From NCBI GenBank assembly GCA_020161435.1, contig JAIUNV010000004.1, forward strand, positions 1-64,000: a stretch of DNA of 64,000 nt. Reading direction: 5' to 3'. The DNA is from Bacteroidota bacterium (GTDB lineage Bacteria > Bacteroidota > Bacteroidia > Chitinophagales > Chitinophagaceae). The notes beneath the pieces are model-generated. The model was not told the DNA's origin. It was given only the letters and a program-made list of their open reading frames with translations, and did no database searches. The position numbers were made by a program, and so were the translations under genes. The first letter of the stretch is position 1, and the number at the start of each line of letters is the position of its first letter. Positions 8,994 to 18,144 of this stretch are shown one piece after another.

Positions 8994-9428
8994 TTACTCC
9001 GCCAGCGTCCATTGCGAAGTGCGGCCCAGAAAAGTCATGCTGCACAAAAAGCCACGCAGGTCTATCACATTGCCTTTGAGGGTGAGTTTGCCGCAATAGG
9101 TTTTGCCATTGTTGGGGTCGTACACTTTGCCGCCTTCCAGCACATTGTTGTCGTTGGTGAGGGCAAAGCCGGTAAGAATCAACAGGTCCATCAGCGGCTT
9201 TTGCTGTCGGTTTTCATCCGGATTTTCTTTGTCGGTGCGGGGCTTGCCGTTGGGATCGTTGGGCACTTTTAACCAAACTATTTTGCCGTAATATTTACCA
9301 TCTACGGCTTTGTAAATTTTAATCTTCGATGTTTTTTCGGCATTGTACCAGGTACGTTCTATGGGGTGCTTTTGCGCTACGGCCAACAGGCTGGTGAGGC
9401 AAAACACGAAGGCAAGTATTGTTTTCAT
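8994..9428 (-). CDS. DUF2147 family secreted protein
   Basis: A 144-residue exported protein of the DUF2147 family, function unknown; the family is common as small periplasmic proteins in Bacteroidota and Proteobacteria. A signal peptide covers about 1-18 (TILAFVFCLTSLLAVAQ). The DUF2147 beta-barrel-like domain follows: ERTWYNAEKTSKIKIYK near the N-terminus, YYGKIVWLK, GFALTNDNNVLEGGKVYDPNNGKTY in the centre and RGFLCSMTFLGRTSQWT at the end, the last being the family's conserved C-terminal strand. The ATG at 9428 is preferred over a GTG one codon upstream. It lies between fhs (convergent) and fabH (same strand, separated by a terminator). Confidence 0.88.
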   Translation of the reverse strand: MKTILAFVFCLTSLLAVAQKHPIERTWYNAEKTSKIKIYKAVDGKYYGKIVWLKVPNDPNGKPRTDKENPDENRQQKPLMDLLILTGFALTNDNNVLEGGKVYDPNNGKTYCGKLTLKGNVIDLRGFLCSMTFLGRTSQWTLAE

Positions 9429-9462
9429 CACGTATCAATTTTATACACTGCAAGAAATAAAA

Positions 9463-9485
9463 AATGCGAACATGATGTTCGCATT
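9463..9485 (-). terminator. Rho-independent terminator of fabH
   Basis: A 10-bp perfect stem (AATGCGAACA / TGTTCGCATT) with a 3-nt loop. Read on the minus strand it is followed by a T-rich run (TTTTTTATTTC), placing it 26 nt after the fabH stop. Confidence 0.85.
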
Positions 9486-9510
9486 CATAACGGTCGGTTG
9501 TCAAAAGATA

Positions 9511-10512
9511 TTATTGTCCGTCGTAGGCCCACTTAATCCAGGTGGCGCCCCAGGTAAAGCCGCCGCCAAAGGCTGCCAGTACAATGTTGTCGCCTTTCTT
9601 CAGTTGGCTTTCCCAATCGTTGAGGCACAGCGGCAGCGTACCCGCCGTAGTATTGCCATATTTCTGGATGTTGATCATCACTTTTTCCGTAGGCAGGCCC
9701 ATGCGGTTGGCCGTAGCATCGATGATGCGGAGGTTTGCCTGATGCGGTACCAGCCAGGCAATATCATCGGCCGTCAGGTTGTTTCGTTCCAGCAGTTCGG
9801 CGCTTACATCGGCCATGCCTTTTACGGCAAATTTGAACACTGCCTGACCTTCCTGATACACAAAGTGTTCTTTGGCCATGACGGTTTCAATGGTGGCTGG
9901 TTTGGCACTGCCGCCAGCCTTCATGTGCAGATGGGTACAGCCACTGCCATCGCTACGCAAAATGCTGTCGAGTACGCCAAGGCCTTCGTTGTTGGGCTCC
10001 AGTAAAACAGCGCCGCCGCCATCACCAAAAATGATGCAGGTAGCACGGTCGGTATAGTCGATGATGGCACTCATTTTATCGGCACCAACAACAATTACTT
10101 TTTTGTAGCGGCCACTTTCTATGAGGGTGGCACCGGTGGTAAGGGCGTATAAAAAACCACTGCAGGCAGCGTTGATATCGAAACTCCAGGCATTTTTGGC
10201 ACCTACACGGTCGGCTATGAGGTTGGCCGTGGCCGGAAACACCATGTCGGGGGTTACGGTGGCGCAAATAATACAGTCAATCTCTAACGGATCGAGGCCT
10301 TTTTTCTCAATAATTTGTTGCACGGCAGGTGTGCCCAGGTGACTGGTGCCTTTGCCTTCTCCCTTTAAAATACGGCGTTCTTCAATGCCGGTGCGGCTTC
10401 GAATCCACTCGTCATTAGTGTCCACCATTTTCTCCAAATCGAAATTGGTGAGTTTATCTTCTGGCACATAGCCGCCAACGGCGGTAATAGCTGCGGTAAT
10501 TTTTTGGCTCAT
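9511..10512 (-). CDS. fabH: 3-oxoacyl-ACP synthase III
   Basis: Starts fatty acid synthesis by condensing an acyl-CoA primer with malonyl-ACP. The 333-residue product contains the complete catalytic triad: Cys117 in [11 protein letters not shown], His257 in [10 protein letters not shown] and Asn287 in KYGNTTAGT. The [11 protein letters not shown] block at about 162-172 is also typical. Length and start ([18 protein letters not shown]) fit the family. In Bacteroidota FabH usually prefers branched or acetyl primers; the sequence does not show which. It is transcribed alone, with a terminator after it, and is divergent from a secreted-protein pair. Paralogues acting in polyketide-like pathways exist, but the closeness to the housekeeping pattern makes FabH most likely. 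Confidence 0.96.
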   Translation of the reverse strand: MSQKITAAITAVGGYVPEDKLTNFDLEKMVDTNDEWIRSRTGIEERRILKGEGKGTSHLGTPAVQQIIEKKGLDPLEIDCIICATVTPDMVFPATANLIADRVGAKNAWSFDINAACSGFLYALTTGATLIESGRYKKVIVVGADKMSAIIDYTDRATCIIFGDGGGAVLLEPNNEGLGVLDSILRSDGSGCTHLHMKAGGSAKPATIETVMAKEHFVYQEGQAVFKFAVKGMADVSAELLERNNLTADDIAWLVPHQANLRIIDATANRMGLPTEKVMINIQKYGNTTAGTLPLCLNDWESQLKKGDNIVLAAFGGGFTWGATWIKWAYDGQ

Positions 10513-10680
10513 AATTGGAGGCGAAGATAAGGTTTGCCGAAAAAATGGTTGTAATGCCGTTGGGCATTTATACGTAAGAATGCGACGTTGCCCAGGGAAA
10601 CCTGTGCGGGATGGATAATCTTGTCATAGGCTTGTATCCTCCGACAGGATGTACTATTTTCCCCATTTATATCCTTACCT

Positions 10681-11616
10681 ATGAAAGTAAATCAACTTCT
10701 AAAGCCACTCGTTTTGTTGCTGTTTCTGCTGAACTATGTGTTCGGGGTTACCCAAAATGTAGGCATTGGCACTTCAAACCCGCTTAATCCTTTGCATGTG
10801 GTGGGAAGTACAAATGTGATGTTGCGATTGGTAAGTACCAACAGTAATGCTTCAGAAATTGCCTTTTATACAGCGGATGGGTTGAAAGGATATGTTGGAG
10901 CTTACAACAATACCCTTGAAGTAGCTGCTATAGCACTGGAGCCTGTAACCTTGCTTACCAGCGGTACACAACGCATGATTGTAACTGCCGGTGGCAATGT
11001 GGGTATTGGTAGTTTAACTGCGCCTGCAGAAAAACTAACCATACAATCGGGCAATATTTTGCTGAGCAATGCCGACAAAGGCATCATCCTAAACGGTGCC
11101 GACAGGCCCATGATTACCCGGTGGTTCGATCCATTTATATCTGGCACCTACACGGGCATTGGCAGGTGGGGCATGTTTATGGAACCCAACCGGCTGGTGT
11201 TGGGCGTCCCCAATCTTTCTGACAAGGCTATTGAATTTGCGGGTTACAATACAAACAGCTCCCGAAGTGCATTTCTTACCATTCAGCAATCAGGAAAAGT
11301 AAACCGGCCAGCCACAGGCGGAACAGATTTACTACCTATCGCCATCGGTAATATACGGTGGGATGGAGTGGTGAATGGCGGTTCGGGAAATTTTTCAGTA
11401 GAAAAGGTAGGTACTGGAATTTTTTATATAACACTCAACGGCATCACTTATACGGAAACCGGATTTGTAACTATAGCTACTGTTTCGCAGGTTTTCAACA
11501 ATCCATCTTTTGTATACTCAGATGTAGCAACCGGAGGACGATTGGCACTAGTTGTAAAAAATGATAGCGGTACGCTGGCCAATCAGGATGTGCATTTTAT
11601 TGTTTATCGCCTTTAA
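10681..11616 (+). CDS. Secreted tail-fibre-like surface protein, first of a tandem pair
   Basis: Exported protein of 311 residues with a signal peptide (about 1-24, hydrophobic LLKPLVLLLFLLNYVFG). The mature part starts with QNVGIGTSNPLNPLHVVGS (25-43), the motif that opens many Bacteroidota surface proteins and phage tail-fibre shafts (GIGT.NP..L.V.G). A second copy, GGNVGIGSLTAPAEKLTIQSG, follows near 105-125. The C-terminal 80 residues are beta-rich and have no recognised family. No catalytic motif is visible. The neighbour 24 bp downstream has the same architecture, so the two are probably a co-transcribed paralogous pair. Role in adhesion or surface coating is an inference. Confidence 0.8.
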   Translation: MKVNQLLKPLVLLLFLLNYVFGVTQNVGIGTSNPLNPLHVVGSTNVMLRLVSTNSNASEIAFYTADGLKGYVGAYNNTLEVAAIALEPVTLLTSGTQRMIVTAGGNVGIGSLTAPAEKLTIQSGNILLSNADKGIILNGADRPMITRWFDPFISGTYTGIGRWGMFMEPNRLVLGVPNLSDKAIEFAGYNTNSSRSAFLTIQQSGKVNRPATGGTDLLPIAIGNIRWDGVVNGGSGNFSVEKVGTGIFYITLNGITYTETGFVTIATVSQVFNNPSFVYSDVATGGRLALVVKNDSGTLANQDVHFIVYRL

Positions 11617-11640
11617 TTAGTTATCCAACATCATTATTGT

Positions 11641-12594
11641 ATGAAAAATTCTTTATTAGTCTTGGTGTTTGCTGTGCTTACATTTCATGCCAATACCCAA
11701 AACATTGGCATTGGTAAACCCAATCCCATTTTCCGGCTCGATGTATTGTCTACCGCCAACAGCCCGGCCCGGTTTGATGCTGCAGCTCCCATGTACATTG
11801 CCCTGTTTGAGAATGGCGGTTACGTGGGCTATCTCGGTTCTTTTTCGGGTGCAGCACCCGATGTAGATTTTGGCACCGGAGCGGGCAACACAACCGGCAG
11901 GGTTCACCTTACTACTCAGGCTACACCCCGCCTTACTGTTCGTGAAAACGGTTATGTAGGCATCAACCTCACCAGCCCCAACCGCCATTTGGATGTAAAT
12001 GGCGACATGAATGTGAACGGTACTTTTTATGTAAATGCCAATAGCGGCACCACCGGGCAAGTGCTTACTTCGGGCGGTGCGGGGGCCTCACCCAGCTGGC
12101 AAACTTTGAGTACGGCGTATGAAAATGATATCCGTTTTGCCGTACAAACCAACCAGACTACTACAGGAGGCTCTACCAGCAGCTCACGGTCTGTTTTGTA
12201 CAATACTAATACTGTATCTGTAGGTACGCCTACCAACGGCGCCATCACCATTACTGAAGAAGGGCTCTATCATTTTGAAGGCAATTTTACCGTAGCAGTT
12301 GAATACAGCGGGCAAACCGTGGGCGATAATACCAATGCAACCGGCCGTTTGGTAGTTGGGCTATCCCAAATTTTTGATACCCACTACATCACCAGTTTTA
12401 AAAAAACAGGAACGGGCAGCAATTGGCGGGGTCAGGAAGTGTTTACCTGGGAAAAAGACTTGTACTTTACGGCGGCGCAGGTGCCACTTAATATTACCTA
12501 TGGCTATGCATTTAATGCCTCGCCAACCAATGGCGCTGTCTTATTATCCCGCAGTATGACGGGTATTATTTCAGGATATAAAATTGCTGATTGA
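11641..12594 (+). CDS. Secreted tail-fibre-like surface protein, second of a tandem pair
   Basis: Exported protein of 317 residues: signal peptide about 1-19 (LLVLVFAVLTFHANTQ), then NIGIGKPNPIFRLDVLS (21-37). A second unit, GYVGINLTSPNRHLDVNGDMNVNG, lies near 102-125, again the GIG..NP...DV.G shaft motif. A Gly/Ser/Thr-rich connector (NSGTTGQVLTSGG.., about 135-150) leads to a C-terminal beta domain of about 165 residues containing a YHFEGNFTVAVEY-type segment, which could be a C1q/TNF-like jelly roll, although this is weak. It starts 24 bp after its paralogue and ends at a strong bidirectional terminator shared with the convergent YebC gene. Function unknown. Confidence 0.8.
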   Translation: MKNSLLVLVFAVLTFHANTQNIGIGKPNPIFRLDVLSTANSPARFDAAAPMYIALFENGGYVGYLGSFSGAAPDVDFGTGAGNTTGRVHLTTQATPRLTVRENGYVGINLTSPNRHLDVNGDMNVNGTFYVNANSGTTGQVLTSGGAGASPSWQTLSTAYENDIRFAVQTNQTTTGGSTSSSRSVLYNTNTVSVGTPTNGAITITEEGLYHFEGNFTVAVEYSGQTVGDNTNATGRLVVGLSQIFDTHYITSFKKTGTGSNWRGQEVFTWEKDLYFTAAQVPLNITYGYAFNASPTNGAVLLSRSMTGIISGYKIAD

Positions 12595-12633
12595 GCATCG
12601 TCAACGAATCCCCATTCATGTCAAAAAAGCAAA

Positions 12634-12660
12634 CAGCCCTTTCAAATTTTGAAAGGGCTG
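12634..12660. terminator. Bidirectional terminator, near-perfect 13-bp palindrome
   Basis: The CAGCCCTTTCAAA / TTTGAAAGGGCTG inverted repeat sits between the convergent ends of the second surface-protein gene (stop 12594) and the YebC-family gene (stop 12686). A-rich sequence precedes it and T-rich sequence follows, so it can act in both directions. Confidence 0.85.
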
Positions 12661-12685
12661 TTCGGTTATAAAAAGTGCCAGCGTG

Positions 12686-13423
12686 TTACGCCAGGTTGTG
12701 AAACACTTTCTGCACGTCTTCGTCTTGTTCCAGTTTGTCTACCAGTTTCAGCACTTCTTCCGATTGCTCATCGTTGAGGCTTACGGTAGTGGTAGGTATC
12801 CATTCCAGTTCGGCGCTGATGGGGCTGAGGCCTTTTTCTTCGAGGGCTTTTTGCAGGCTGCCAAAGTCGGCAAAGGCGCAGCGTAGCACCAATACTTCGG
12901 TGGTATTGCCAGCGTTGTCGGGGTCCGATGTGCCTTCACCCAGTTCTTCGAGGCCGGCATCAATCAGTTCCAGCTCCAGCTCGTCGGCATCCAGTCCTTC
13001 GGGCTTCAGTTTGAACACACCCATTTTTTTAAACTGAAATGCCACACTACCACTGTTGCCCATGGCGCCGCCACCTTTGTTGAAGATGGCTTTCACGTTG
13101 GCCACGGTACGAACGTGGTTGTCGGTAGCGGTTTCTACCAAAATGGCCACGCCGTGTGGGGCATATCCTTCATACAAAATTTCGTCGTAGTTCACCAGGT
13201 CTTTACCCTGAGCCCTTTTGATGGCCGCTTCTACACGGTCTTTGGGCATGCCTACGCTGCGGGCATTCTGAAAGCAGCGGCGAAGGGCTGCGTTGCTGTT
13301 GGGGTCGGGGCCACCGGCTTTTACAGCAATCACAATTTCTTTACCAATACGGGTAAAGTTTTTGGCCATTTTATCCCAGCGGGCAAACATGGCGCTTTTA
13401 CGTACTTCAAATATGCGACCCAT
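12686..13423 (-). CDS. YebC/PmpR-family protein (transcriptional regulator or translation factor)
   Basis: Conserved 245-residue YebC-family protein. Members bind DNA as regulators, and some (TACO1-like) relieve ribosome stalling on proline-rich stretches; the sequence does not decide between these. The N-terminal block carries [26 protein letters not shown] residues (12-33), the [26 protein letters not shown] region lies at about 45-70, and [17 protein letters not shown] at about 81-97. [17 protein letters not shown] near 114-130 is nearly invariant in the family. All three YebC domains are present. The N-terminus [13 protein letters not shown] is of the Bacteroidota type. It converges with the surface-protein pair. 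Confidence 0.95.
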   Translation of the reverse strand: MGRIFEVRKSAMFARWDKMAKNFTRIGKEIVIAVKAGGPDPNSNAALRRCFQNARSVGMPKDRVEAAIKRAQGKDLVNYDEILYEGYAPHGVAILVETATDNHVRTVANVKAIFNKGGGAMGNSGSVAFQFKKMGVFKLKPEGLDADELELELIDAGLEELGEGTSDPDNAGNTTEVLVLRCAFADFGSLQKALEEKGLSPISAELEWIPTTTVSLNDEQSEEVLKLVDKLEQDEDVQKVFHNLA

Positions 13424-13596
13424 ACAATACTATTTCTGATTTCTGAATTCGGATTGCTGATACAGGATGTTGGTTGGGGAGGATGATTGGAATGAAACAG
13501 ACTTCCTGCTCAACCTCAATCTTACCCTTGACCTCAACCTTAACTCCAGCCTTCGGCTTTGGGTTGCAAATGTAAAGGCCAATGCAACGAAAAAAA

Positions 13597-13616
13597 AACC
13601 GCCCTTCCGGACGGTT
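13597..13616 (-). terminator. Terminator of the amino-acid permease gene
   Basis: Stem AACCG / CGGTT extended after one mismatch by CC/GG around a TTCC loop. Read on the minus strand it is followed by at least six T residues and lies 21 nt after the permease stop. Confidence 0.8.
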
Positions 13617-13637
13617 TTTCTTAAGTGTATCAAGCTA

Positions 13638-15260
13638 CTATTTCATTGGTTCAAAGTCATCTGCAGTAGGCAAAATATCTTTGTTAGGAATACGGAGCTT
13701 GCTGTGTTTTTTGCTGTATACAAAGTATACCACCAAGCCAAGTATCATCCACAAGGCAGCAAACTTCAGTGTACGCTGATCGATGGCTACAATCATACCG
13801 GTGCAAATAACAGCACCCAAAATGGGTACCAATGGTACAAGCGGTGTTTTGAAGGGACGCTCAATTTCGGGGCTCTTCATACGCATTACCCATACACCTA
13901 CACTTACCAGTACAAAGGCAAAGAGGGTGCCGAAGCTGGTTAGGTCGCCGGCAACGTGCCCTGGCACAAATGCCGCAAACAGGCCTACAAATACAAACAG
14001 TATCCAGTTGGCTTTATAGGGCGTTTTATACTTGGGGTGCAAATCGCCAAAGGCTTTGGGAATGAGACCGTCGTTACTCATGGTGTAGAAAATACGGCTC
14101 TGCCCCATCAGCATTACCAGAATTACAGAGGAGAAACCGGCGAGGATAGCCACTGTAACAGCAGTAGCCAGCCAGCCATAGCCTGTCATGTAGGTGCTGA
14201 TGGCATAGGCAACTGAAGCTTCTTTACCGGCCGTTTTAAACTCGGTATAGTTGGCTACACCTGTGAGTACATGGCCAAACAGGATGTACAAAATGGTACA
14301 CACCACCAGCGAGCCCAAAATACCAATGGGCATGTCTCGCTTGGGATTTTTGGCTTCCTGGGCAGCGGTACTTACGGCATCAAAACCAATGAAGGCAAAG
14401 AACACAATGGCCGCACCACCGAGTACACCGCCCCAGCCGTGTTTGAAGATGCCATCGTGGCCGGGAGTGCCTTCCGGAATCATGTATGGCACATGGTTTT
14501 CAGGCTTAATAAACTGCCAGCCAAGGGCAATGAACAACACCACGATTGCCACTTTTATAAATACAATGATGGCATTCACAATCGCAGATTCCTGAGTGCC
14601 TTTGATGAGCAGCAATGTAATAGCCAGCAAAATAATGAGGGCCGGAGCATTCACGATACCATTAGTTACCGTAACCATGCTGGCCAAATTAGCTGGCAGG
14701 CTCTCAAACTGAGCATCGCTCAATACGAGTACACCGTTGGCTACCGACTTAGTGGCTTCCGGAATAAATGCAGTGATTTGTGCAATAGCGTCGCCGGTTA
14801 CACTGTGCAGTGCTTCAAACGGCGAGTGGCACCATTCATACGGGACCGCACCTCCGAGCAGTTTATTCAGATATTCGCTCCAGGCAATGCTTACAGTAGC
14901 AGCACCCAACGCATATTCCATAATAAGGGCCCAACCAATTATCCAGGCTACAATTTCGCCAAGGGTTACATAGCTGTAAGCATACGCACTACCGGCAATA
15001 GGAATCATACTGGCAAATTCGGCATAGCACAAACCAGCAAAAGCACAACCCACAGCCGCAATCAAAAATGAAATGGTTACCGCAGGGCCGGCAGCTTCGG
15101 CAGAGGCAGCAGCCGTACGTACAAACAAACCTGCACCAATAATAGCACCAATACCCAATGCCACCAGGTTGCCAGCTCCAAGGGTCCGTTTCAGCCCTTT
15201 TTCAGAATCGGCAGCCTGAGCCAAAATTTGGGCTAAAGGCTTCTTCGCAAACAAACTCAT
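13638..15260 (-). CDS. APC-superfamily amino acid permease (cationic amino acid transporter type)
   Basis: Inner-membrane amino acid transporter of 540 residues with about 12-14 hydrophobic segments. The N-terminal motif LGAGNLVALGIGAIIGAGLFVRTAAASAEAAGPAVTISFL (about 27-66) is the hallmark of APC permeases (the GIGAIIGAGIF substrate/cation site). FAFIGFDAVSTAAQEAKNPKRDMPIGI (about 286-312) is the equally conserved TM6-TM8 loop region. The overall length and C-terminal extension resemble the CAT/YfnA branch, which moves cationic or broad amino acids. Substrate is inferred. It is transcribed alone with its own terminator and is divergent from the membrane-protein/GS operon. The product starts at ATG 15260. 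Confidence 0.93.
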   Translation of the reverse strand: MSLFAKKPLAQILAQAADSEKGLKRTLGAGNLVALGIGAIIGAGLFVRTAAASAEAAGPAVTISFLIAAVGCAFAGLCYAEFASMIPIAGSAYAYSYVTLGEIVAWIIGWALIMEYALGAATVSIAWSEYLNKLLGGAVPYEWCHSPFEALHSVTGDAIAQITAFIPEATKSVANGVLVLSDAQFESLPANLASMVTVTNGIVNAPALIILLAITLLLIKGTQESAIVNAIIVFIKVAIVVLFIALGWQFIKPENHVPYMIPEGTPGHDGIFKHGWGGVLGGAAIVFFAFIGFDAVSTAAQEAKNPKRDMPIGILGSLVVCTILYILFGHVLTGVANYTEFKTAGKEASVAYAISTYMTGYGWLATAVTVAILAGFSSVILVMLMGQSRIFYTMSNDGLIPKAFGDLHPKYKTPYKANWILFVFVGLFAAFVPGHVAGDLTSFGTLFAFVLVSVGVWVMRMKSPEIERPFKTPLVPLVPILGAVICTGMIVAIDQRTLKFAALWMILGLVVYFVYSKKHSKLRIPNKDILPTADDFEPMK

Positions 15261-15453
15261 AAGCTATCTGATTAGTTTTAGTAGAAAAATACTTTAAGGC
15301 GGAAAAATAGAGAATAATGCAACATACGACGAGATAAATTGAAACGCCTTGCGGCCATAGCCTTAATGACATACAACAACTTGTGCCAGGTAGCCGCAAC
15401 AGCATGTGCTGTTGTTCCGCTAACTTTCACCCGTCATAAAAATCAGTCAGGCA

Positions 15454-16728
15454 TTGACCAGCTTCTTATTCATATTATACCTGTTCCTTTTTTTGTGGTT
15501 CATTCGCCGTAGCCATTGGCTTCGCCAAATAGGGTTAACACCTGTGCGGCTTATAGGGCTATACCTGCTGAAAGTAGCTGCGGGCATTGCCTACGGATAT
15601 TTTTTTACCCGCCTGCCCAACTACACTCAAAATGCTGATACCTGGCGCATGTTTTTTGCCGGCGTAGCCGAAAAACAATGGTTGCTGCAAGACCCCACCG
15701 CCTGGCTGGCCGATGTGTACACGCCCCGCTACGCCGCCGATACTGGCTTACTGGGTACCGAAAACAGCCTGCTGAATGATGTGAAAGATGTGGTACTTAT
15801 CAAGCTCATTTCATTACTCAATCTGCTTACCAACGATAGCTACAACAGCAACCTTTTGTTTTATAACTACGCCGTTTTTATGGGGCAGGCTGCACTGGCT
15901 TTGTGCTGGAAAAATGTATTGCAGCAAAAAAATGCCGCCTGGTTGCTCATCCTCATTGTATGCTGGCCGTCTACCTTGTTTTGGTGCAGCGGCTTTCACA
16001 GAGATGGGCTTATTTTACTGGGTTTGGGTGTGTTTGCATGGAAGGCATGGCAGGAAACACAGCATCCGAAACTGACCAATAAAATCTGGATGCTCATCGC
16101 TATTGCCTTGGTTTTTTTCTTGCGCAATTATGTAGCGGTGTTTGCGGTGTTGGCTGCAATATGCTTTTGGCTATGGGCCAAATGGCCCGCTAAACGTTGG
16201 TTAATGCTGTTGGCATTTGTGGCAGGCTTTACCGCATTTGCCGTGCTGAGTGGCAATGCCATTCCGCAAGCCATTGCACAGCGGCAGCAGGCATTTGCGC
16301 AATTGCAAGGTGGCTCACAAATGGCTGCGTTGGTACTCGATGGTAGCTGGTGGAGTTTACTTTCTCAATGGCCTTCGGCAATGCTGAGAGGCGTACTTAC
16401 ACCGCCACTCAATTTGCGCTGGGCATGGAATGATTTGCCTTTTGCTGTAGAAAATATTGTTTACGTGTTGGCGGTTTTGGGTGCTTTCTTTTTTATAGTC
16501 AAAAGAAAAGTGGTTGCATTTTCTCAACCACAACAATCGTGGTTCATAGCTGCTTTGGTAATAGCACTACCCATCCTTATGCTCATTGGTTATACTATTC
16601 CATTTGCTACTGCCATTGTCCGGTACAAAAGCATTTTGTGGCCTATGCTTTTGCCTCCGGTGATGTATATCATTGTACAATATCTGAAGCATCGCTGGCC
16701 CAACAGCCGTTGGCTGGCATTCCTGTAA
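15454..16728 (+). CDS. Polytopic membrane protein (possible EpsG/glycosyltransferase-like), TTG start
   Basis: A 424-residue integral membrane protein with about ten hydrophobic segments and a conserved-looking first periplasmic loop (FFTRLPNYTQNADTWRMFFAG, about 50-70). The layout resembles GT-C-type or EpsG-like proteins that handle polyprenyl-linked sugars, but no D-D/E catalytic motif stands out, so this is only a suggestion. The only usable start upstream of the first membrane segment is TTG at 15454; the frame is closed by a stop at 15421 and contains no ATG before about residue 66. The glutamine-synthetase-family gene starts 30 bp after the stop, and the kinase-like gene follows, suggesting one transcript. 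Confidence 0.75.
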   Translation: MTSFLFILYLFLFLWFIRRSHWLRQIGLTPVRLIGLYLLKVAAGIAYGYFFTRLPNYTQNADTWRMFFAGVAEKQWLLQDPTAWLADVYTPRYAADTGLLGTENSLLNDVKDVVLIKLISLLNLLTNDSYNSNLLFYNYAVFMGQAALALCWKNVLQQKNAAWLLILIVCWPSTLFWCSGFHRDGLILLGLGVFAWKAWQETQHPKLTNKIWMLIAIALVFFLRNYVAVFAVLAAICFWLWAKWPAKRWLMLLAFVAGFTAFAVLSGNAIPQAIAQRQQAFAQLQGGSQMAALVLDGSWWSLLSQWPSAMLRGVLTPPLNLRWAWNDLPFAVENIVYVLAVLGAFFFIVKRKVVAFSQPQQSWFIAALVIALPILMLIGYTIPFATAIVRYKSILWPMLLPPVMYIIVQYLKHRWPNSRWLAFL

Positions 16729-16758
16729 CTTTATTATTCCAACAGCTTACACATCCGC

Positions 16759-18102
16759 ATGACAGCACAAGCACTTTTACTTTGGTTAGAACAACGTGGG
16801 GCACAAAAAATAAAATTCGCCTTTACTGATATCGATGGTATGCTGCGGGGCAAAATCATTTCTACCGAAAAATTGAAAGATGCCCTGCAACACGATACCG
16901 GCTTTTGCGATGTAGTGTTTGGCTGGGATAGTCAGGATGCTTTGTACAGCACCGATATAAAGGTAACGGGCTGGCATACGGGCTTTCCGGATGCGCTGTG
17001 CCGGTTGGATGCATCTACACTCAGGGAAATTCCATGGCAAGACAACATGCCTTTGTTGCTGGCCGAATTTCCAACAGTAGCTGCATGCCCCCGCACCCTG
17101 CTGAAGCGAGTGGCGAAGCAAGCAACCGAAATGGGTTTCACTGCCCGTTTTGCACAAGAATTTGAATGGTTCAATTTTGCAGAAACGCCACAATCGCTGG
17201 CCGATAAAAATCATCAGCAACCCAAGCCCGTTACACCTGGTATGTTTGGCTACTCTGTGTTGCGGCCTTCGCAGTTAATAGAGTACAACAATGCCTTGTT
17301 TGATGAACTCACCGCTTTCAATATTCCCATCGAAGGCTTGCATACGGAAACTGGCCCCGGTGTGTACGAAGCTGCCATTGCACATGATGAAGTGTTGGCG
17401 GCTGCAGATAAAGCCGTGCTCTTTAAAGCAGGCGTAAAAGAAATTGCGAATCGTTTTGGTATCATGGCATCCTTCATGGCCAAATGGAATCAGCAGTTGC
17501 CGGGTTGCAGTGGCCACCTGCATCAAAGCTTGTGGAATGCGAATGGGGAAAACCTGTTTGCCGATGCGGCGCAGGAGCGGGGCATCAGCAAAATGCTGGA
17601 GCATTATGTGGCTGGTCAACTGTTGTGCCTCCCACATATTATGCCCATGTATGCACCCACCATCAATAGCTATAAACGATTGGTAGAGGGTGCATGGGCA
17701 CCTACTACCGTAAGCTGGGGTTATGACAATCGCACAGCGGCTATTCGTGTGTTGCATCCGTATGCAAAGGCCACAAGGGTTGAAACACGCATCCCAGGTT
17801 CCGACAGCAATCCGTACCTCGCCATGGCTGCCGCGTTGGCGTCGGGTTTGTATGGTATCAAACACCAAATACCCTTGCGGTTGGCCGCTACTTCAGGTAA
17901 TGCATATGCACAAGAAAGCAACCTGCCGTTGCACAGCAATTTGGCCGATGCTACTTATGCCATGCAGCAATCTGCTTTTGCTAATGAACTGCTGGGCGAA
18001 GCATTTGTGCAACACTTCACAGCTACCCGTATTCATGAATGGAAACAGTATAGCGACGCTGTAACGGATTGGGAGTTACGCCGTTATTTTGAAATCATTT
18101 AA
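16759..18102 (+). CDS. Glutamine-synthetase-family ligase
   Basis: ATP-dependent amide ligase fold of 447 residues, full length for GS. Visible GS signatures are the DIDGMLRGK segment at 24-32, the metal-binding EFEWF at 134-138 (Glu134, Glu136), the HTETGPGVYE block at 195-204 with Glu197 and Glu204, the ATP/metal PGCSGHLHQSLW at 248-259 with His253, and the R-rich ETRIPGSDSNPYLAMAA region near 338-354. It differs from housekeeping GlnA in length and in carrying DIDG..RGK at the N-terminus, as in gamma-glutamyl-amine synthetases of the PuuA/GlnA3 type, so the amine substrate may not be ammonia. It is followed 42 bp later by an APH-fold kinase-like gene. Substrate unknown. Confidence 0.88.
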   Translation: MTAQALLLWLEQRGAQKIKFAFTDIDGMLRGKIISTEKLKDALQHDTGFCDVVFGWDSQDALYSTDIKVTGWHTGFPDALCRLDASTLREIPWQDNMPLLLAEFPTVAACPRTLLKRVAKQATEMGFTARFAQEFEWFNFAETPQSLADKNHQQPKPVTPGMFGYSVLRPSQLIEYNNALFDELTAFNIPIEGLHTETGPGVYEAAIAHDEVLAAADKAVLFKAGVKEIANRFGIMASFMAKWNQQLPGCSGHLHQSLWNANGENLFADAAQERGISKMLEHYVAGQLLCLPHIMPMYAPTINSYKRLVEGAWAPTTVSWGYDNRTAAIRVLHPYAKATRVETRIPGSDSNPYLAMAAALASGLYGIKHQIPLRLAATSGNAYAQESNLPLHSNLADATYAMQQSAFANELLGEAFVQHFTATRIHEWKQYSDAVTDWELRRYFEII

Positions 18103-18144
18103 AATGACTTTCGATACAAAGTACAGTCAGGTTTATCCGCCACT

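Noticed and set aside
14271..15071. 266-codon plus-strand frame inside the amino-acid permease gene
   Set aside because: Antisense shadow of a clear APC permease; composition (His, Asn, Arg mixture without hydrophobic pattern) is not protein-like.
15397..15414. Small hairpin CAACAGC..GCTGTTG in front of the 15454 gene
   Set aside because: No T run follows and it is too short to claim a terminator or riboswitch.
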